Shown here one piece after another: positions 41,101 to 59,276 of a stretch of 64,000 bases of DNA; the first letter of the stretch is position 1; the number at the start of each line of letters is the position of its first letter. The notes below the pieces were generated by a model. It searched no databases. It was not told where the DNA came from and saw only the letters and a list, made by a program, of their open reading frames with translations. This DNA is from Diploscapter coronatus (lineage: Eukaryota > Nematoda > Chromadorea > Rhabditida > Rhabditidae), in contig OZ038423.1 in assembly GCA_964036155.1 (NCBI GenBank), positions 13,593,249-13,657,248 of the forward strand, given 5' to 3'. Position numbers and translations under genes: made by a program.

Positions 41101-44100
41101 GATATCAAACGCTTTTCCAAAGCTATTCTTTATCTCACAATTAAAACTTTTGTTGCAACTTCCTATAAAACATACTAATTGCTAGACATTTCTGGGAGGA
41201 ACATTCGCCCAAAAGTGCCTAATTTTGGAAAAGACGGACACAACCCCCATTTTTGGTCAGAAAGGTCACTTCAAATAAACAAAATCCGCTACAAATGTGC
41301 CGCTAATAACATGTCATGAAACACAATTTTTAGCAAATTATAAGCTGCGCTCATATTTAGATAACAAACACTGTCATCTGCTATTGTTGTCATTAGATAT
41401 TATGTAGGTCAATAACTTCGTTTTTACTTTCAATGACGATACAATTTAATTACTGCAAAATTTTTCATCAGTTTATGATTTAAAAAAAATATATTGTGTG
41501 TTAACAATAATTGTGAAAGTTCTAGGATGAGTGGATTTTAGTTTCGATAATTTTTTTAAGAAGCTTTTTAGCAATTTTAAAAATTTTAAGATGGTAACGA
41601 GGTTATTGACCAACATAATATTTAAAATTGTTGAAAAAAGCAATAACGGCGACAGCTTCTTGCTGTTGACTTTTAAAGCATAAATAGAGAAATATAGAAT
41701 CGCAGGACTTCAAATTAAATAAAATGTAGCAAAGTAATGACTTAGAAAAGGCTAGCTAATTTGAAAGCATTTTGTAATTTGAATGAGGAAGTAATGAGCT
41801 AATTAATGTCCCAGCATCGTTAAAGCGTTCAACTGATGAGATAAAATTAGATGTTTTGAAGTAGAAAGTTTCATTAAATTTACCAAGAACAGTTATTGTC
41901 GATAAACGATTACTTGTAATAAATTAAAAGGAGTGCATTTTTCTACCTCCTGTGAGCCACGGGCTTACCCCTATTTGACGATGCTTTTCTTTGTCGATTT
42001 TTTTCTTTTCATTTTTGAGAGCAATTATCGATAATTAGTCAAGTAATCTTTATCGATATCGATAGAGAGCAATATTTGAAAGATTTTCATGACGAAAACC
42101 TCGTTGACTTTGCCGAAAATACAAAGAAAGACGAAAGGAAACAAAGAAGTCGGCTAATGAACAAATCCTTATCTCTCGCGCATTTCGAGGCTCAAGGAGG
42201 GAGAAAAACGCGTCCTTTTTGCTTTATTCCAAGTGATCGTTCGTCGACGATAATTTGGAAACTCAAATTTTCGATTTAAAATTTTGAAAGTTTTATATTA
42301 TTTGATAGCTAAAATTTCCAATTTATTGGATGGAAAATTCGAACTTTTGAGATAAAATTTCGACCAACCTAGACAAAAATCTGGAAAGTATTCAATTTCC
42401 AAATGAAAACGATTATGTATGCGCATAATAAAAGACAAATAAATTTACTACGTATAAAATATAAATTGAACGAAATCCGAGATCGGGATTTGCTCCTAGA
42501 GATACACTAAAACGCGGATATGGAAGAGAAAAATTGAAAGGGGATAAGTTTTGCTGCATTTGGTTTTATGGGAGTCAATTTCAAAAAGACTTGCTAAAAA
42601 TATTGCCCTTCACATGAAAATTTTCATGAAAATGTCTGGATTGGGGAAACTTTTGAGAATATGTTTGAAGATTGATTCTTCACAAGAATGAAAAGCATAC
42701 TTCAATAAATTTTTAATTTTACTTAAATGCCAGCAGAAATGTTGAGTCATACATTCATTTCGGAGATAAATTAATTGAAAGCTGTTTATAAACCAAATGT
42801 AGAGGAAGTCTATTGCCAAATTTTGTAGAGTTTTTACCGAAAGATTTGTTTGAAACCTACCAAAATTGCATGATGGTGGTGTCTTAGTTCATGCATCATC
42901 TTCAGAATTCAGCAACCTTGTTCCTTCAACATCCAAACTATACAAATAAGCCACCTACGACCCCTAAATACATACAATTTATAGCAATTAGTGTTGATTG
43001 AATGCAAAAATGTAGAACGGCAAAATCAAACACACGAATGTTCCATCTAAAATGATAGAAAAATGAAGAGAAACCAAGCAAATTGAGGGATAAAATGTTC
43101 CAGGAACCACTTCTTAATGATTTAATACGGCCAAGATACAAATACGCTAATCGTATTTGGGTTTATTTAAGATCAGGAAGTTTCGAATCTTCGAGAAATA
43201 TGTGGCATTAACAATTCTGGAATATCACTACCCCTCTTTGCAGTATGAATGATATCCCGATATCATGAAACCTATTCATTAGCGCCGTAATATCATTACT
43301 GCCTCAATCATCGTGGAAAACGTTGCAAACAAGTTTGCATCACATGAAAATGAAGCTGAAATAAACACACGGGTAAAATATCGAGGGTTTATCAGATAAG
43401 TTTTAATCCCGAACGGCATTTTTCGACTATGTTCTGCTATTAGATGAAAAACGCCAGACAAGATTTTATCCTGACCGGGATTTTTCAGGTATATTTTGTT
43501 GTTAGGTGAAAACTGCCTAGGAGTTCGGAAAGTCAATGACATTTTAACGGACAAAATATGAGACGTTGAGTGGGGGGAAATGCATTTCCTGGGTAATTCA
43601 CTTAGAAAAACGGCCTGCCGAGGAATCGATGGTAGTAGGCGTTTTGAATGGAAAATGAGCGGCTCTGTAAGTCAGACTGGCCTCTCAAATACCTACCTTT
43701 ATGCATAGAGTGGGTCTATGGGAAAAGGTGACTTGTAGTCTGGACTCATGGATTTCTATTAGAGCCTGTTAAAGGCAGGATGGAGAGATATTGAATCAGG
43801 AGAGATACGAAAAGAAAGCAGACGAAGTACAGTTTATTCTAGTAAATTAGCTTTATCCCGACATTACAACCCGGAAAATAATGACCAAACTTGGAAAGCT
43901 CTTTCATACTATCTCCGCTCCATATTTCGCCTGGTCACGAACTCATGAAAAATCTCCAAATCCTCGTTATGTTTTATTTTGTTTTGAAACGAAAAATAAC
44001 TCTATGCAACATTCTGCACAAAAAAGTCGCGATATTTTTATTAAATTCTGAAAAATGCGAATCAGTGAAGGAACTTTTGAAGCACTTATTATCATGCGTG

Positions 44101-46100
44101 GAGTTGGTAGGAAAAGGTGATTTGTAGTCTGGTCCAGGTTCCAGAGAAGTAATGTTTTATCCTAAATGACTTTCAAATTGCCATCATAATGTGCAAGAAG
44201 CGAGTACAATATGTGTTATTTCGAAAGTTTGTAAGAATTTCAGTTTTTCAATTTAAAATGAATATTTGCAGAAATTGTAGTGGCATAAATTTAAAAAAAG
44301 ATAATCACAGCAGTATAAACAATATTAAGAAAAAATTTGAAGAATAGACAAATTTTGCAACATACACAGGAAGATATATCAAGGAGAATTATGATAATCA
44401 AAAAATGAGATGATCTGAATTTGTATTGGACAAAATTGGTATTTTTGTTGAACAGACTTAGAGTTTTGTTCAACAAAATTGTCCTTTCTATTCAGCAGAA
44501 TATTTTTATGACATTAGAATTGTGGTCTATATCTATTATCATCTTGTTATTGCAATTTTTGGTACGTTTCAGAATTTTATAACTTCAAGCATCATAAAGT
44601 TTCTCTCAAATAAAATACGTTTACTAAAAATGAATTATTTATACCGATTTGCATTGAAGATGATTTTTGCCGCCATTACATAAACTTTTGATGTTGTTCT
44701 CAAATTGACTATTCAAATCCTCTTTATTTTTCATTTCTATAAATATTCACCCAATTCTGGACTTTGGCGCCATTCAGAGTCTACAAACTACGATGATGAC
44801 TTATTTGTGTTAAATAGGCCAAATTGGACAGGAAGAAGGAATTTGCATAGAGGATAAAGTGACGAAATCCCGCAATTCCTTTCAAACTCTTGCGATTTAA
44901 CTTCGATAAAATTGGAAAAAATTCGTTAATTTTTATTATTTATCACCAATATTTTGCTATTAAACAAGTTGAGATTTTCAAGAAAGATTCGCAATCTCTT
45001 CCAATTTAAACGAAAGACGAAATTTACACGGAAGATAATACGAAATTTCTCAATCTTTTCCTCCTTTTTCAGTTCATTCAAGATAGTTTTCTTCTTTTAA
45101 AATTCCAAACCTTTTCGACCTTCTACGTTCAAAATTTACAGGGTCACAATAGGGAGGTTGATTGGAGTTTACTCAAATTGTCGAGTCAAAAACTCTTTCG
45201 ACAGAAAGATACAATCTACATTCTGTGTGGAATTTTCAATTACATTCTATTCCTTTGGAACAACTACTAAAAGCTACATCGGAAAAATCTGAAAAATATT
45301 CTATTTAAAATATTTTACTAATCCCTATTCTAATTCTGCTATTATTGTAACAATACGATGTGTTAAAAGCGTGCGTGAAATGTTTATACCTTGAAAATGC
45401 AACACAGTTTATGCTTTGACCGAGCACATTGTTTTAAACTGATACTTCAATTAAAGAGCCGAAGGCTTACACGAAGTATAGACTATTTTTGAATCATCAC
45501 ACTGTAGTCTACATGGGAGAACAATAATGTGTGCATACTAACATCTAAATTAGCATTTTACGAAGATCCAATATAGTCGCAATAATTTTTCTATGAAAAG
45601 ATATTTAGAAGACCCCCAAAATTGCATGTCTGAGAGCCATTTGTCTTTCAAAGTTCTCAGGTTAAGTGAATTATTCATGCTGTATATCAAGTAGCACTGC
45701 ATTTATTCGGTATATCAACACAGAAAAGCAAGCTATTTAACAAGGATATTTTTAACTCTATCAAATATTTACCCTATTATGTTGCAAGATCAGATAAAGA
45801 TCCAAAAGTTTTCAACAGGGCTGAACGAAGCTTCAGATGCCGAACCAGAGACGAACGAAAATTTCAGTCTCCGGTCATTTTTGGGCGATTTCCGTTCCGT
45901 TTTCGCCTCCGAAAATTTTGGAAAATAATTTCCATTCTGATGATTCGAGGAAGCTATTTACGTTTCCACTCGTTCCTATTCTGAGCTATGGCTTCTAAAA
46001 TTTAGTTTATATCCAAACTCTGGTCAGCATATCCATAAATTCTTCCTATATCATCTTCAGTTTCTATGTTTATCATGTAGAGTAGATTGCTGTCGATTTC
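38184..46100. other. Gene-poor AT-rich region
   Basis: About 8 kb in which I find no exon chain with matching phases and no recognisable domain on either strand. It contains several short repeat-like fragments: a dispersed GGCGGAGCTTG-containing repeat at 40050-40085, an imperfect tandem repeat at about 43401-43520, and two copies of a GGAAAAGGTGA-TTGTAGTCTGG motif near 43720 and 44105. It may include distal regulatory DNA of the flanking genes. Confidence 0.4.
43401..43520. repeat. Imperfect tandem repeat, two units of about 60 bp
   Basis: The two units share the order TTTTA-ATCC-GAnCGGnATTTTTC, then TGTT-TnTTAGnTGAAAA-CnCC. They lie consecutively and are diverged. No coding support. Confidence 0.5.
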
Positions 46101-49032
46101 GTTACATCTCACTTTGCACTTTGCTATATTTGGTATTCATAAGACCTCTATTGGATCTCTGCATATTCAAGAATGTCTCCGCGAGGAATCCCAACTTTGA
46201 TGTTTTTCTTCTTCTGCTAAAATTGGCTCTCGGGCTTATTTTATTCCGCTCCCCTCTCTGTGCGCGAAAGAGCTCTCTTCGCAGCGTTTCACTTATAGCT
46301 ACTGCAGGGTATCATGGAGAAGGAAACGGGAAGTCTCGCAGAGAACTAATTAGAATTGAAGGAGTGAGAGATATAGTTATACGGAAAGAGGGACGTCGAA
46401 ATAGTCTATCCATCCAGGAGACTTCCAGACGGCAAAACACCCCCTTCACTTCTCTTGCTATCTCGTGTTTACGTGTGGTCAGATGGGTGTGCGGTAAGAA
46501 AGGAAGAAATTGGGAGATAGTCGGGTGAATGCGGAGAGCAGAAAAGAGGCGAAAGAGAATGCCAGCGATAGCTCGCTGCTGGACTACACATACACAGCGC
46601 CCAACAGACAGCCCGAGGGACATTGATTGGTAACCCCGCGCGCGCCTCGCTCACTGCTTCCCTCTCGCCGCTCACTCACTCTGCACCCTTCGTATTTCTC
46701 TCGCTCCGCCTCGGTCTCGGCAAGTCCCCCCAATTCTGCCGCCCAACTGGATGCACGCCAACTTGACTCACACGAATCTGCGCGATCAAAAAAGTCGACA
46801 CCACCAACAAAAGCGGCATAGAAAGATAGAGCTCGACGAGACGAGTCGATTGATACCAGGCTCGCGCTGGGGTTCGTTCATCAACACCCTGAAACAAGCT
46901 GATGAACCCGTGTGAGTCCTCTCTACTCTCGGCTGATTTCGGGGAGCCTCGCTTTAGCAAAGAGGCGGCGCAACCCCGCCCCCCGACGGTCCCTGCAATT
47001 CTGCCGCCGTAGAACATTCTTCTAGCTCTCCGAGGCCGAAATCTCAGTTTCCAACGGAAGTCATTTCACATTTGGTATCGCTTTGTTCCTCTCGAGTTGC
47101 CCATTCCGGCGATGTAGGATTCGCCTGGGTTCGACAGATTCTGATCGAGTTATATCTCTTCGAAGTTGTGTGCGTCCTCTTTCCCGGGTATTTTCGCCGA
47201 CCCCCAGCATTGGGCGCAATACTCTCTCATTCAGTCTCTCTCATGACGTGCCTGCAGCAAGTTGAGAGAGAAAAAGAGCGCGAAATCGATGATAGAGTGG
47301 GTCTTGTCAAGTGTTACAGAGTCAGAAAGAGCCGGTGAGAGTCGGTCTGCTCACTTCTCTAACATAGCATTAGCCTTCCTTAGTCAGTGCTGCTGCGAGT
47401 TAGAGCGTCTTCTGTGTCTCGAAACTTTCTCTTCCTCTCTGAACACTGGACGCAGCACCGAACGCTTTGTGCTATTATTCAGCGCGCCGATTTCCCTTAC
47501 ATAACCATTGTTTGCTCTTCGAATTACCATACTTCGCTTTCATTCAACGCTAAATTTTTCTAAATTATGCTACACTTTTCAGATTTCTTATCAGTAGTCA
47601 AGTGATGAGATTTGTCGATTGCTTATTGATAATAACGCCTATTCTTGCTCTTGATGTGCTAACAATTATCAGTGATTTTTTCGCGTTATGTAATTTTATT
47701 AGTCCCATTTTAGCGGCTGTTTTCTCCAAGGACTATCCTGCGCGTGACTCACGTTTGTATTTATCTGTATCTGACTCGCGCACTTTTTCTTGTTCAATGT
47801 TTACTTCCTAGCCCCCACTACTCTCTTTCACATTCTGACTGTCATGTATGCCTCATTTTATAACCGCTCTGCTTGTGTAGGTTTCGACGCTGAATTTCGT
47901 TTTTATTTGCATATTTAAAGGTTTTTTTTGGGGGTAACGAGTACTAGTTCGAATTTTGATAATTAGTTGCCCTTTCCTGAGAAAATTCGTGAAAATCCCC
48001 AACTAATTCCGAAATCCTTCAACAATCCCCTAAAATTATCTTTTATCATTGCATCAGAACCGCACCATGCAGTTAGTTCGTACTCGATTTGGGTCATTGT
48101 TCTTCGTCAAAAAATGTCTCGCTCGTCGAAAAGTGGGCGAAAATTAGTAGTAGGCGATTTTGAAAGGCGACGTTTTTGCCGGCGCTGTGCGATTTCAAAA
48201 TCGAACATGGTCGGTAATTTTCGCGCCGTCTCGCTTCTTTGACGCTCTCTGATTTTCGCGCACTATTCCTCTTGGTCGATGTATTCGAACTTGGCGCGCG
48301 TAAACAGTCTTTCCTACTCTCTTTCTCTTTCTCTCTTTGATCGCAGCGAGCGGCTGCGTCGCGCTCACCCACTTGCTATTTCTCCATTCATTTCTCTTTT
48401 CCTCGCATTCTATTTCCTCGCTTTCTGTCCGTCTAATTTTCGACCACTTGCCTTTTTCTCGCTCGCCTCCCCTCTCTGCCTCCAAGGTTATGCCCTCCTT
48501 TTATCAATTCGATTTGTCCCAAAATTCTCGCTCACTATTATCGCCAGATTTACTCGGGATTTTCGATAGTTTACCCCCAGAATATTTTATTGATCCAAAA
48601 ATCCACGGAAACCAAACGTGAAATCCGATACCTTTTCATTCATGAATTTTAAAAAATTTGGAAACTCGGAGAAACTCGTCGAATTTCGTAACTTAGACTT
48701 TTGTACAGCTGGAACTGGCTTTTGAAATGCTTTGCTAGGACGCTTTCATTAAATTTTCAGGGCGTTGCGAAATCACCTATTCAATTTTCATGCGTTTCAA
48801 TTTTTTGACTGGAATTTCTTCAAGCTTCTGGATAATAGTATCTTCCAATTTCACTCTAGAAAATTCTCTACAATCGACTTGACTTGTCTCGATCTCTAGT
48901 AAAATTCTCGAATTTCTCTCGATAAATTTCGCAATTATATCATTTTCACCACGTTGAATCGAATGACCAAATTTGAAAAGTTTCAGTTCTTGCCTACTTC
49001 TGTGAAAGCAACAACAACGCCAGTAGTCCACA
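46101..49032 (+). promoter_or_regulatory. CpG-rich, pyrimidine-rich promoter/5' UTR region of 14-3-3
   Basis: Base composition changes sharply at about 46200-47500 and again at 48100-48600. CpG becomes frequent, with GCGCGCGCC near 46640 and long TCTCTC/CTCGCT runs. ORFs here have no domain support. An acceptor TTTCAG at 48981-48986 precedes the 14-3-3 start codon by 46 bases, so upstream noncoding first exons or trans-splicing are expected. The region is best read as promoter plus 5' UTR intron of a highly expressed gene (inference). Confidence 0.45.
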
Positions 49033-53803
<4,771 letters not shown>

Positions 53804-54690
53804 ACTCAGCAAGACAAAATTTGAAAATTTGGACCCCCTCCCAATTTTTCCCATTTTATTCTCCTACCACCCCATCTCAATCAATGCAAACCCCCTAAAT
53901 TTTAAATTAAACAATAAAAACTTTAAGATTGCGACATTTTCATGAGTTTTATCCTAATTTTTTTACAATTTAATTCAAAAATTTTAAATCCCCGGTTTTA
54001 GTAGAGTTTCTTCATCAAAACAAACCATACAAGAATCGATATTTTCTTTCGATTTCCAAATTTTAAGAAGATGGACTTTTTCTTCTTTTAACTTTCCAAA
54101 TTATTTATTGTTCCACATATTCTTCCCATTTGAGTTTTGAGTTATTATTTGATGATCTTCAAATTTGATGCCAGGATTTTGGGAATTTTTGAACCTTGCT
54201 ATTTTCGACAAGAGCCCTAAATACCCGCTTGTGCAAAACGTGCTCTAATGCTAAATTCCAAGGATTTTCACATTAGAGCAGGTTTTACATGAGCAGGAAA
54301 TTTAATTTTTGTCGGAGGTTCCTGTATTTTTCCAAAATTCAAACATTAGCATCACTCTATTTAGCCAGCCACTCATTGTTTTAAGTTAAGCTATTTGTTT
54401 CCCTTCAGTCTCTTTTTGATCATAAAATTCTTTGATTTCGTGTCGTTTACTCCATAAGCCACACTTGCTTCTCATAATGCAATTCAAGAAAACACATGAA
54501 TAAATGGATTTTATCAAAAATGTTGAAATTTTGATTGAATAGTACAAGAAATCTGTCGAAATATCATGAAGAATACTTATTTTACATTTAAAAAATCGAT
54601 ATTGAACGGTGTCAAGTTAGTACAGTTGGATTTGTAGCGGTTTTAAATCGTAATTTGCGTAAATCATGCTAGGAAATTTTTTCAGTGAAA
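53804..54690. other. 14-3-3 to Tim9 spacer
   Basis: AT-rich. After the 14-3-3 poly(A) signal I see no gene. A strong acceptor (TTTTTTCAG, ending 54685) sits 5 bases before the Tim9 start codon and is a probable trans-splice site. Confidence 0.5.
53912..53917 (+). terminator. Poly(A) signal of 14-3-3
   Basis: AATAAA lies 109 bases past the stop codon. Confidence 0.55.
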
Positions 54691-55403
54691 ATGGCCCTGA
54701 GCGCTACGCAAATGGACCAGAACATGCAGACATTTCGCGAGTTTCTCATGCAGGTAAAATAAAAACGAGAATATTTATTTCATTTTGAAAGTTATCGATT
54801 TTTTCAATTTTAAATATTGCAGTACAACAACGTGACGGAACGGTGCTTCAACGCGTGCGTCAACGACTTAACATCCAGGTTCGATTTTTTATCTGAAAAA
54901 TCTATGCACAAGAATTGAAGGAATTTTGGAATTTACTGTCGATGTTTTTGTTCAGCCAGTTTATCTATTCAACAAAATATATGGAATATTTCAAGAATCA
55001 TAGGTCTCAAAAAACTCACTCTGGAAATTTGTATTACAAATAATAATCGGTTTTGGATAAATACGGATTTTTAATCTTCGAATGAAATTTCGATTATTTT
55101 CAGGACGGTGAGCGAAAAGGAGGAGCGCTGCAGTTCGAACTGCCTCGACAAATACCTCAAAATGACGCAGCGGGTCTCCATGCGATTCCAGGTGCGGCTA
55201 TTTTTAACGATTTAAAAAATTATAAGCTGAATTTTCGGCATATAATTATAGATGCTTTTGTTTAACAAAAGAATCGGTTTAAAAATCATTCTTCTCACGA
55301 AATTTCTATTTTTCTGCACATTTTTTCGTTAATTTTAAAGATTATTTTTCAGGAGCACCAAATGATATCGGCCGAAGCGCAGGGTGCTCCGATGAACAAA
55401 TGA
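54691..55403 (+). CDS. tin-9.1: Mitochondrial import chaperone Tim9
   Basis: Small Tim9 pairs with Tim10 as a hexameric chaperone in the mitochondrial intermembrane space and carries hydrophobic precursors to the inner membrane. Four exons join in phase: 54691-54753, 54823-54878, 55104-55191, 55353-55403 (85 aa, usual for the family). The twin CX3C motifs are plain: CFNAC at about residue 29 and CSSNC at about 50, separated by 16 residues, within [17 protein letters not shown] and [21 protein letters not shown]. The RFQEHQ sequence after the second motif fits Tim9 better than Tim8, Tim10 or Tim13. It has no cleavable presequence, as expected. The start follows an acceptor by 5 bases. Confidence 0.95.
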
Positions 55404-56011
55404 AAAATGGAAGGAAAAGAAATCTGCTCGGAATAAGGGGCTTTATTCTTGAGAAAAGATCTCGAATATCTCAAATTCGAAAGATTCACGGTATCACTTT
55501 AATTTCCGGAAAGATGTTATTTGTAGGTTTAAAATTTTTAAGGCTAAAGTACTAGATTTCAGAAGAATTTTCCAGCATTTTTGCTTAAAAAACCTACAGA
55601 TAATCATCCTAGTTGTTTTATTCTTCGTTGTTATTGTTGCTAGATTTCGTTTTTTTCAGATCGGAGAAATTAGGAAATATATTCATTTTTAGCAGTTTTT
55701 TTTTATTTTATGAATTTCGTGGTTGAATGACCCAAGTTTATATCGGAATTGTTGAAGTCGTAATTTTTCGGTATTTTATTTTGAACCCTATCTAATCCAC
55801 TAAAACTTTGATTGATTGTGTCAATAATTTTTCTTCTAATTTTTGACAAGTTCTTATTTTCATTTTCTAGCCTCATCGTCTATGCGCTGCACCAAATTCT
55901 GAATCCCCCACAGTCATGCATAGATTGTTTCGCTCAGTGTTAGTTAATTACTACACTTAATTGCCCCTAATTATTTTATTCAATTATTCCAGACAGTTAC
56001 AAGCAAGAACA
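55404..56011. other. Tim9 to aminotransferase spacer
   Basis: AT-rich, no gene seen. TTATTCCAG ending at 55992 is a probable trans-splice acceptor 19 bases before the next start codon. Confidence 0.5.
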
Positions 56012-59000
56012 ATGGCGAGTGTGAGCAACATCAAATCTGCGGAAATCACCCAAAATGTCAAACCGAGCGTTTGGTAGGTTAATTTTCTAGTTATCGAGTT
56101 AATTAGAGTGATTATCGATAAATTAATTATGTTCTAAGATCAATTTAAATCATTCTTCGAAAGTCGAAAAATGAAAATAATTCATATAATTTTCAAACTG
56201 ATGAAACTAAAAATCACGATTTTTCCAAAACCTTTAGAAAAATTCTAAAATTATAAATAAATTAAATTTAGATCATTTTCAGGGTCGAATTCACGCAACT
56301 GGCCGTCGAGCACAAGGCGGTCAATTTGGGCCAGGGTTTCCCCGACACGCCAATGCCGAAGTTCGTCGCGGACTGCATGAAACACGTTGCTGAACATCCC
56401 GAAATGGTCGGCTGGCATCAGTATACGAGGGGTAGTTATTTCGTTTTTATTATTATTCTAAAACGTGACAGTTTCTTCAATGACTATCTTCATCAAAAGA
56501 GAAATGATATTTTTCTAATAGAGAAATTTAACTAAAAATGCACACTAATAATCTATAAAGACGCTCTTAAGGAATATTATTTCTTCAGGATTCGGACACG
56601 CCCGTCTCGTCAACGTCCTGGCGAAACTTTATGGAGATCTTTACGGCGTGAAAATCGACCCGATGAACGAGGTATTTTCTGAGATATTTGTTAAATTTCC
56701 AAATGATGCAATTTGGTCGAAGTTTAATTTGGCACTACTAGTTAATTCTAAATTAGTTCGATACGCCAACTTTTGTAAATTCTTAAAATATTTTCAGATT
56801 CTGGTGACCGTGGGCGCTTACATGGCTCTCTACTACGCGTTCAATGGCTGGATCAACAAGGGCGATCAAGTTATTAGTGAGATTTGATCACTTTCAAAGA
56901 ACTAGAACAATCTGAGTAAGGTACTTGGAAAAAGTAACTTTTTCGAGACTACGTAAGAAAAAACCAGATCATTTCAAAATTAATATTACGAACATGAGCT
57001 TTGAGACGTATCGATTTTTGAAATTTCTAAAAATCTTTAAAAATGAATTTTTTAGTAATCGAGCCCGCTTACGATTGCTACCTGCCTCAGGTGATTGCCT
57101 GCGGCGGCGTGCCCGTCCCGATCACCATGAAATTGAAGGTTTTGAAACTTTGTAATTTTATATTTTTTGTATTTGTAACAATATTTAAAAATTTTAATTT
57201 TAAAAAAATTCCAGAAAAACGCGACAACCAGCGCTGATTACATCTTAGATCTGAATGAACTGGAGTCGAAAATCAATGAAAAAACCAAGGTTTTATTTTG
57301 CTTTTTTAAAAATAAATTGATATTTTTCAGATGATCGTAGTCAACAACCCGCACAATCCCACTGGAAAATTGTATACGCGTCAGGAGTTGGAGGTATTTT
57401 TAAAAGTTATTTCTTTCAGGAAAAATAATCTCTTCAGAATAAAATTAATACCATTCTTTTAAAAAATCTTCAAGAAAAAAGTTTGTTATGATTTTTCTTA
57501 GAAAATATTTTCAGGGAATCGCGGACCTCGCGAAAAAGTACAACTTGCTGGTGATAGCGGATGAGGTCTACGAGTACCACGTGTGGGACAAGGAGACGAT
57601 CAGGATGGGTAGATTTTGAATCCTTTAATGCTAATTTTAAACCCACTAGAAAACATTATAGTCAGATTTTCTAGTCATCAGATTAAAACTTTTGAAACAT
57701 ACTATAAATTGAGCAATTTTGTAGGCGGTCTTATTTCTGATCTGCTTATTCAGAAAGATCATTTGAAAATTCAATTAGTTCACATTTTGGAACTTTTAAA
57801 CATAAAATATTATAATTTTGATGAAGATTTCATAGTTGATCACGTACCAAGCATAAAATGGTTATTTAAAAGTTCAGTAATTTCACATTCATTTCTTTGT
57901 ATTGAATTAGCGAAGGCTGATAAAACTCTTCAGCGAGCCTTCCCGGCATGTGGGAGCGAACCATCTCTGTGGGCAGTGCCGGCAAGGTGTTCTCGGTGAC
58001 CGGATGGAAGACCGGCTGGGCTCTCGCACCCGCGCACCTCCTCGGTCCCCTCAAAACTGTCCATCAGGTACCATAGTTATACATCATTTTATCCATAGCG
58101 TTAGGTTTAAAAATAACGCCATTAACGTGCATAACGAGGCAGGATTTGGTTTTAACTTAAAATATAAATATGGTTTCAGAACTGCATTTTCACTCTGAAC
58201 ACACCCACGCAGGAATCCTTGGCACAGGCTTTCGAAAAGGAAGTCGAAATAATCGCAAAGGATATCAATCAGTCGTATCTGAGGAAGGGACTATCTGGTG
58301 AATTGAAGGTGCTTGAATTGACTATTCATTTGCATAAAATCAGGAATTATAGGTTTTAGAATCTCTTAACTTTTATTCCTATATAAATTTTAAGAAGCTA
58401 GATTTTACCTTGATTAGTTCAGGCCAAACGAGACAGACTTGCCTCGATGCTCAACAAGGCGGGCTTCAAGCCGATCATCCCCGATTCGGGCTACTTCATG
58501 ATGGCTGATTTCTCGAATTTCAGTCAGTTTTTTTTCTTTTAGATTTGTAAAATTTGCTTAACCAAACAACTCGACGACTTTGAAAAACTTACTATGAATG
58601 GACAGAAATTCTGAAATTTCGACATTTTTTTAACTTGAAAACATTTTATGGAGCACATACGCCTTATTGATCGATTTGCAAAATGTAACTTGATTAGTCG
58701 TAAATTTTTGAACATTTCAAATTCGAAAGAATGAATTTAGAAGGCCCATTCCTCGAGGAAAAACCTGGCGACGACCCACTCGACTTCCGATTCGTGCGGT
58801 GGCTTTGCAAGGAGAAGGTTTCGAGTTTTCTTATTTCCTGGAAATTTTAGAAAATTCAGAAACTCGCCACTATTCCCCCAACCGCATTTTACTCGGAGCA
58901 ATTCAAAAAGGGTAACGAGAACCTTATCAGACTGTGCTATTTCAAGGTTAGTTTGAATTATTCGTGGACTTTTTGGAAGTTTCTTTTTTGGATACTTTCT

Positions 59001-59122
59001 TTGAGGTAGTGAATTTTCTCGAGCACGCTATCTTTTAAACTCATTTTCAGAAGGACGAAACTCTTGACGCCGCTGAAAAGATCCTGGATGAATTTGCGAA
59101 GGAACAAGGCTTGGCAAAATAA
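56012..59122 (+). CDS. nkat-1: Kynurenine aminotransferase / cysteine-S-conjugate beta-lyase family
   Basis: PLP-dependent class I/II aminotransferase converting kynurenine to kynurenic acid and acting on glutamine-type amino donors. Fourteen exons join in phase: 56012-56073, 56283-56431, 56589-56671, 56798-56876, 57056-57138, 57215-57289, 57331-57393, 57515-57608, 57934-58067, 58180-58308, 58423-58522, 58741-58817, 58860-58946, 59051-59122 (428 aa; human KAT1 422). Signatures: VNLGQGFPDTPMPKFV near the N-terminus, WHQYTRGFGHARL, the cofactor-contact segment VNNPHNPTGK, the PLP-phenol Asp in IADEVYEYHVW, and the Schiff-base Lys in SAGKVFSVTGWKTGW. The C-terminal Arg (NLIRLCYFK) would bind substrate carboxylate. 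There is no targeting peptide, so it is probably cytosolic. The start follows an acceptor by 19 bases. The poly(A) signal is at 59271-59276. Confidence 0.96.
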
Positions 59123-59270
59123 AGAAATTCGAAGGGAGAAATTATGAATTCGAATTGCGGGATTCTATCCTTTTTACTGGTAGGATTTTTACAGTTCCAA
59201 GTCATTTTTTGTACAAGAGTAGGTTAAAATCGTTTAATTTTTTAGATGCATGAATTGTATTTGATATTGA

Positions 59271-59276
59271 AATAAA
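59271..59276 (+). terminator. Poly(A) signal of the aminotransferase
   Basis: AATAAA lies 148 bases past the stop codon. Confidence 0.5.

Noticed and set aside
42076..42279. 67-residue ORF (MKDFHDENLVDF...)
   Set aside because: No splice partners, no signal peptide, no domain, and it is no longer than chance for this composition.
46121..47504. Several overlapping ORFs of 60-135 residues on both strands
   Set aside because: They arise from CpG/TC-rich low-complexity DNA. They overlap on opposite strands, and none joins in phase to neighbours.
48094..48621. ORFs of 90-96 residues rich in Arg/Glu or Ser/Leu
   Set aside because: These are translations of TCTC/GAGA runs in the putative 14-3-3 promoter region.
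53804..56011. A 14-3-3/Tim9/aminotransferase operon
   Set aside because: The genes are co-oriented with acceptors near each start, but gaps of about 890 and 610 bases are long for nematode operons and no functional link is clear. Not claimed.
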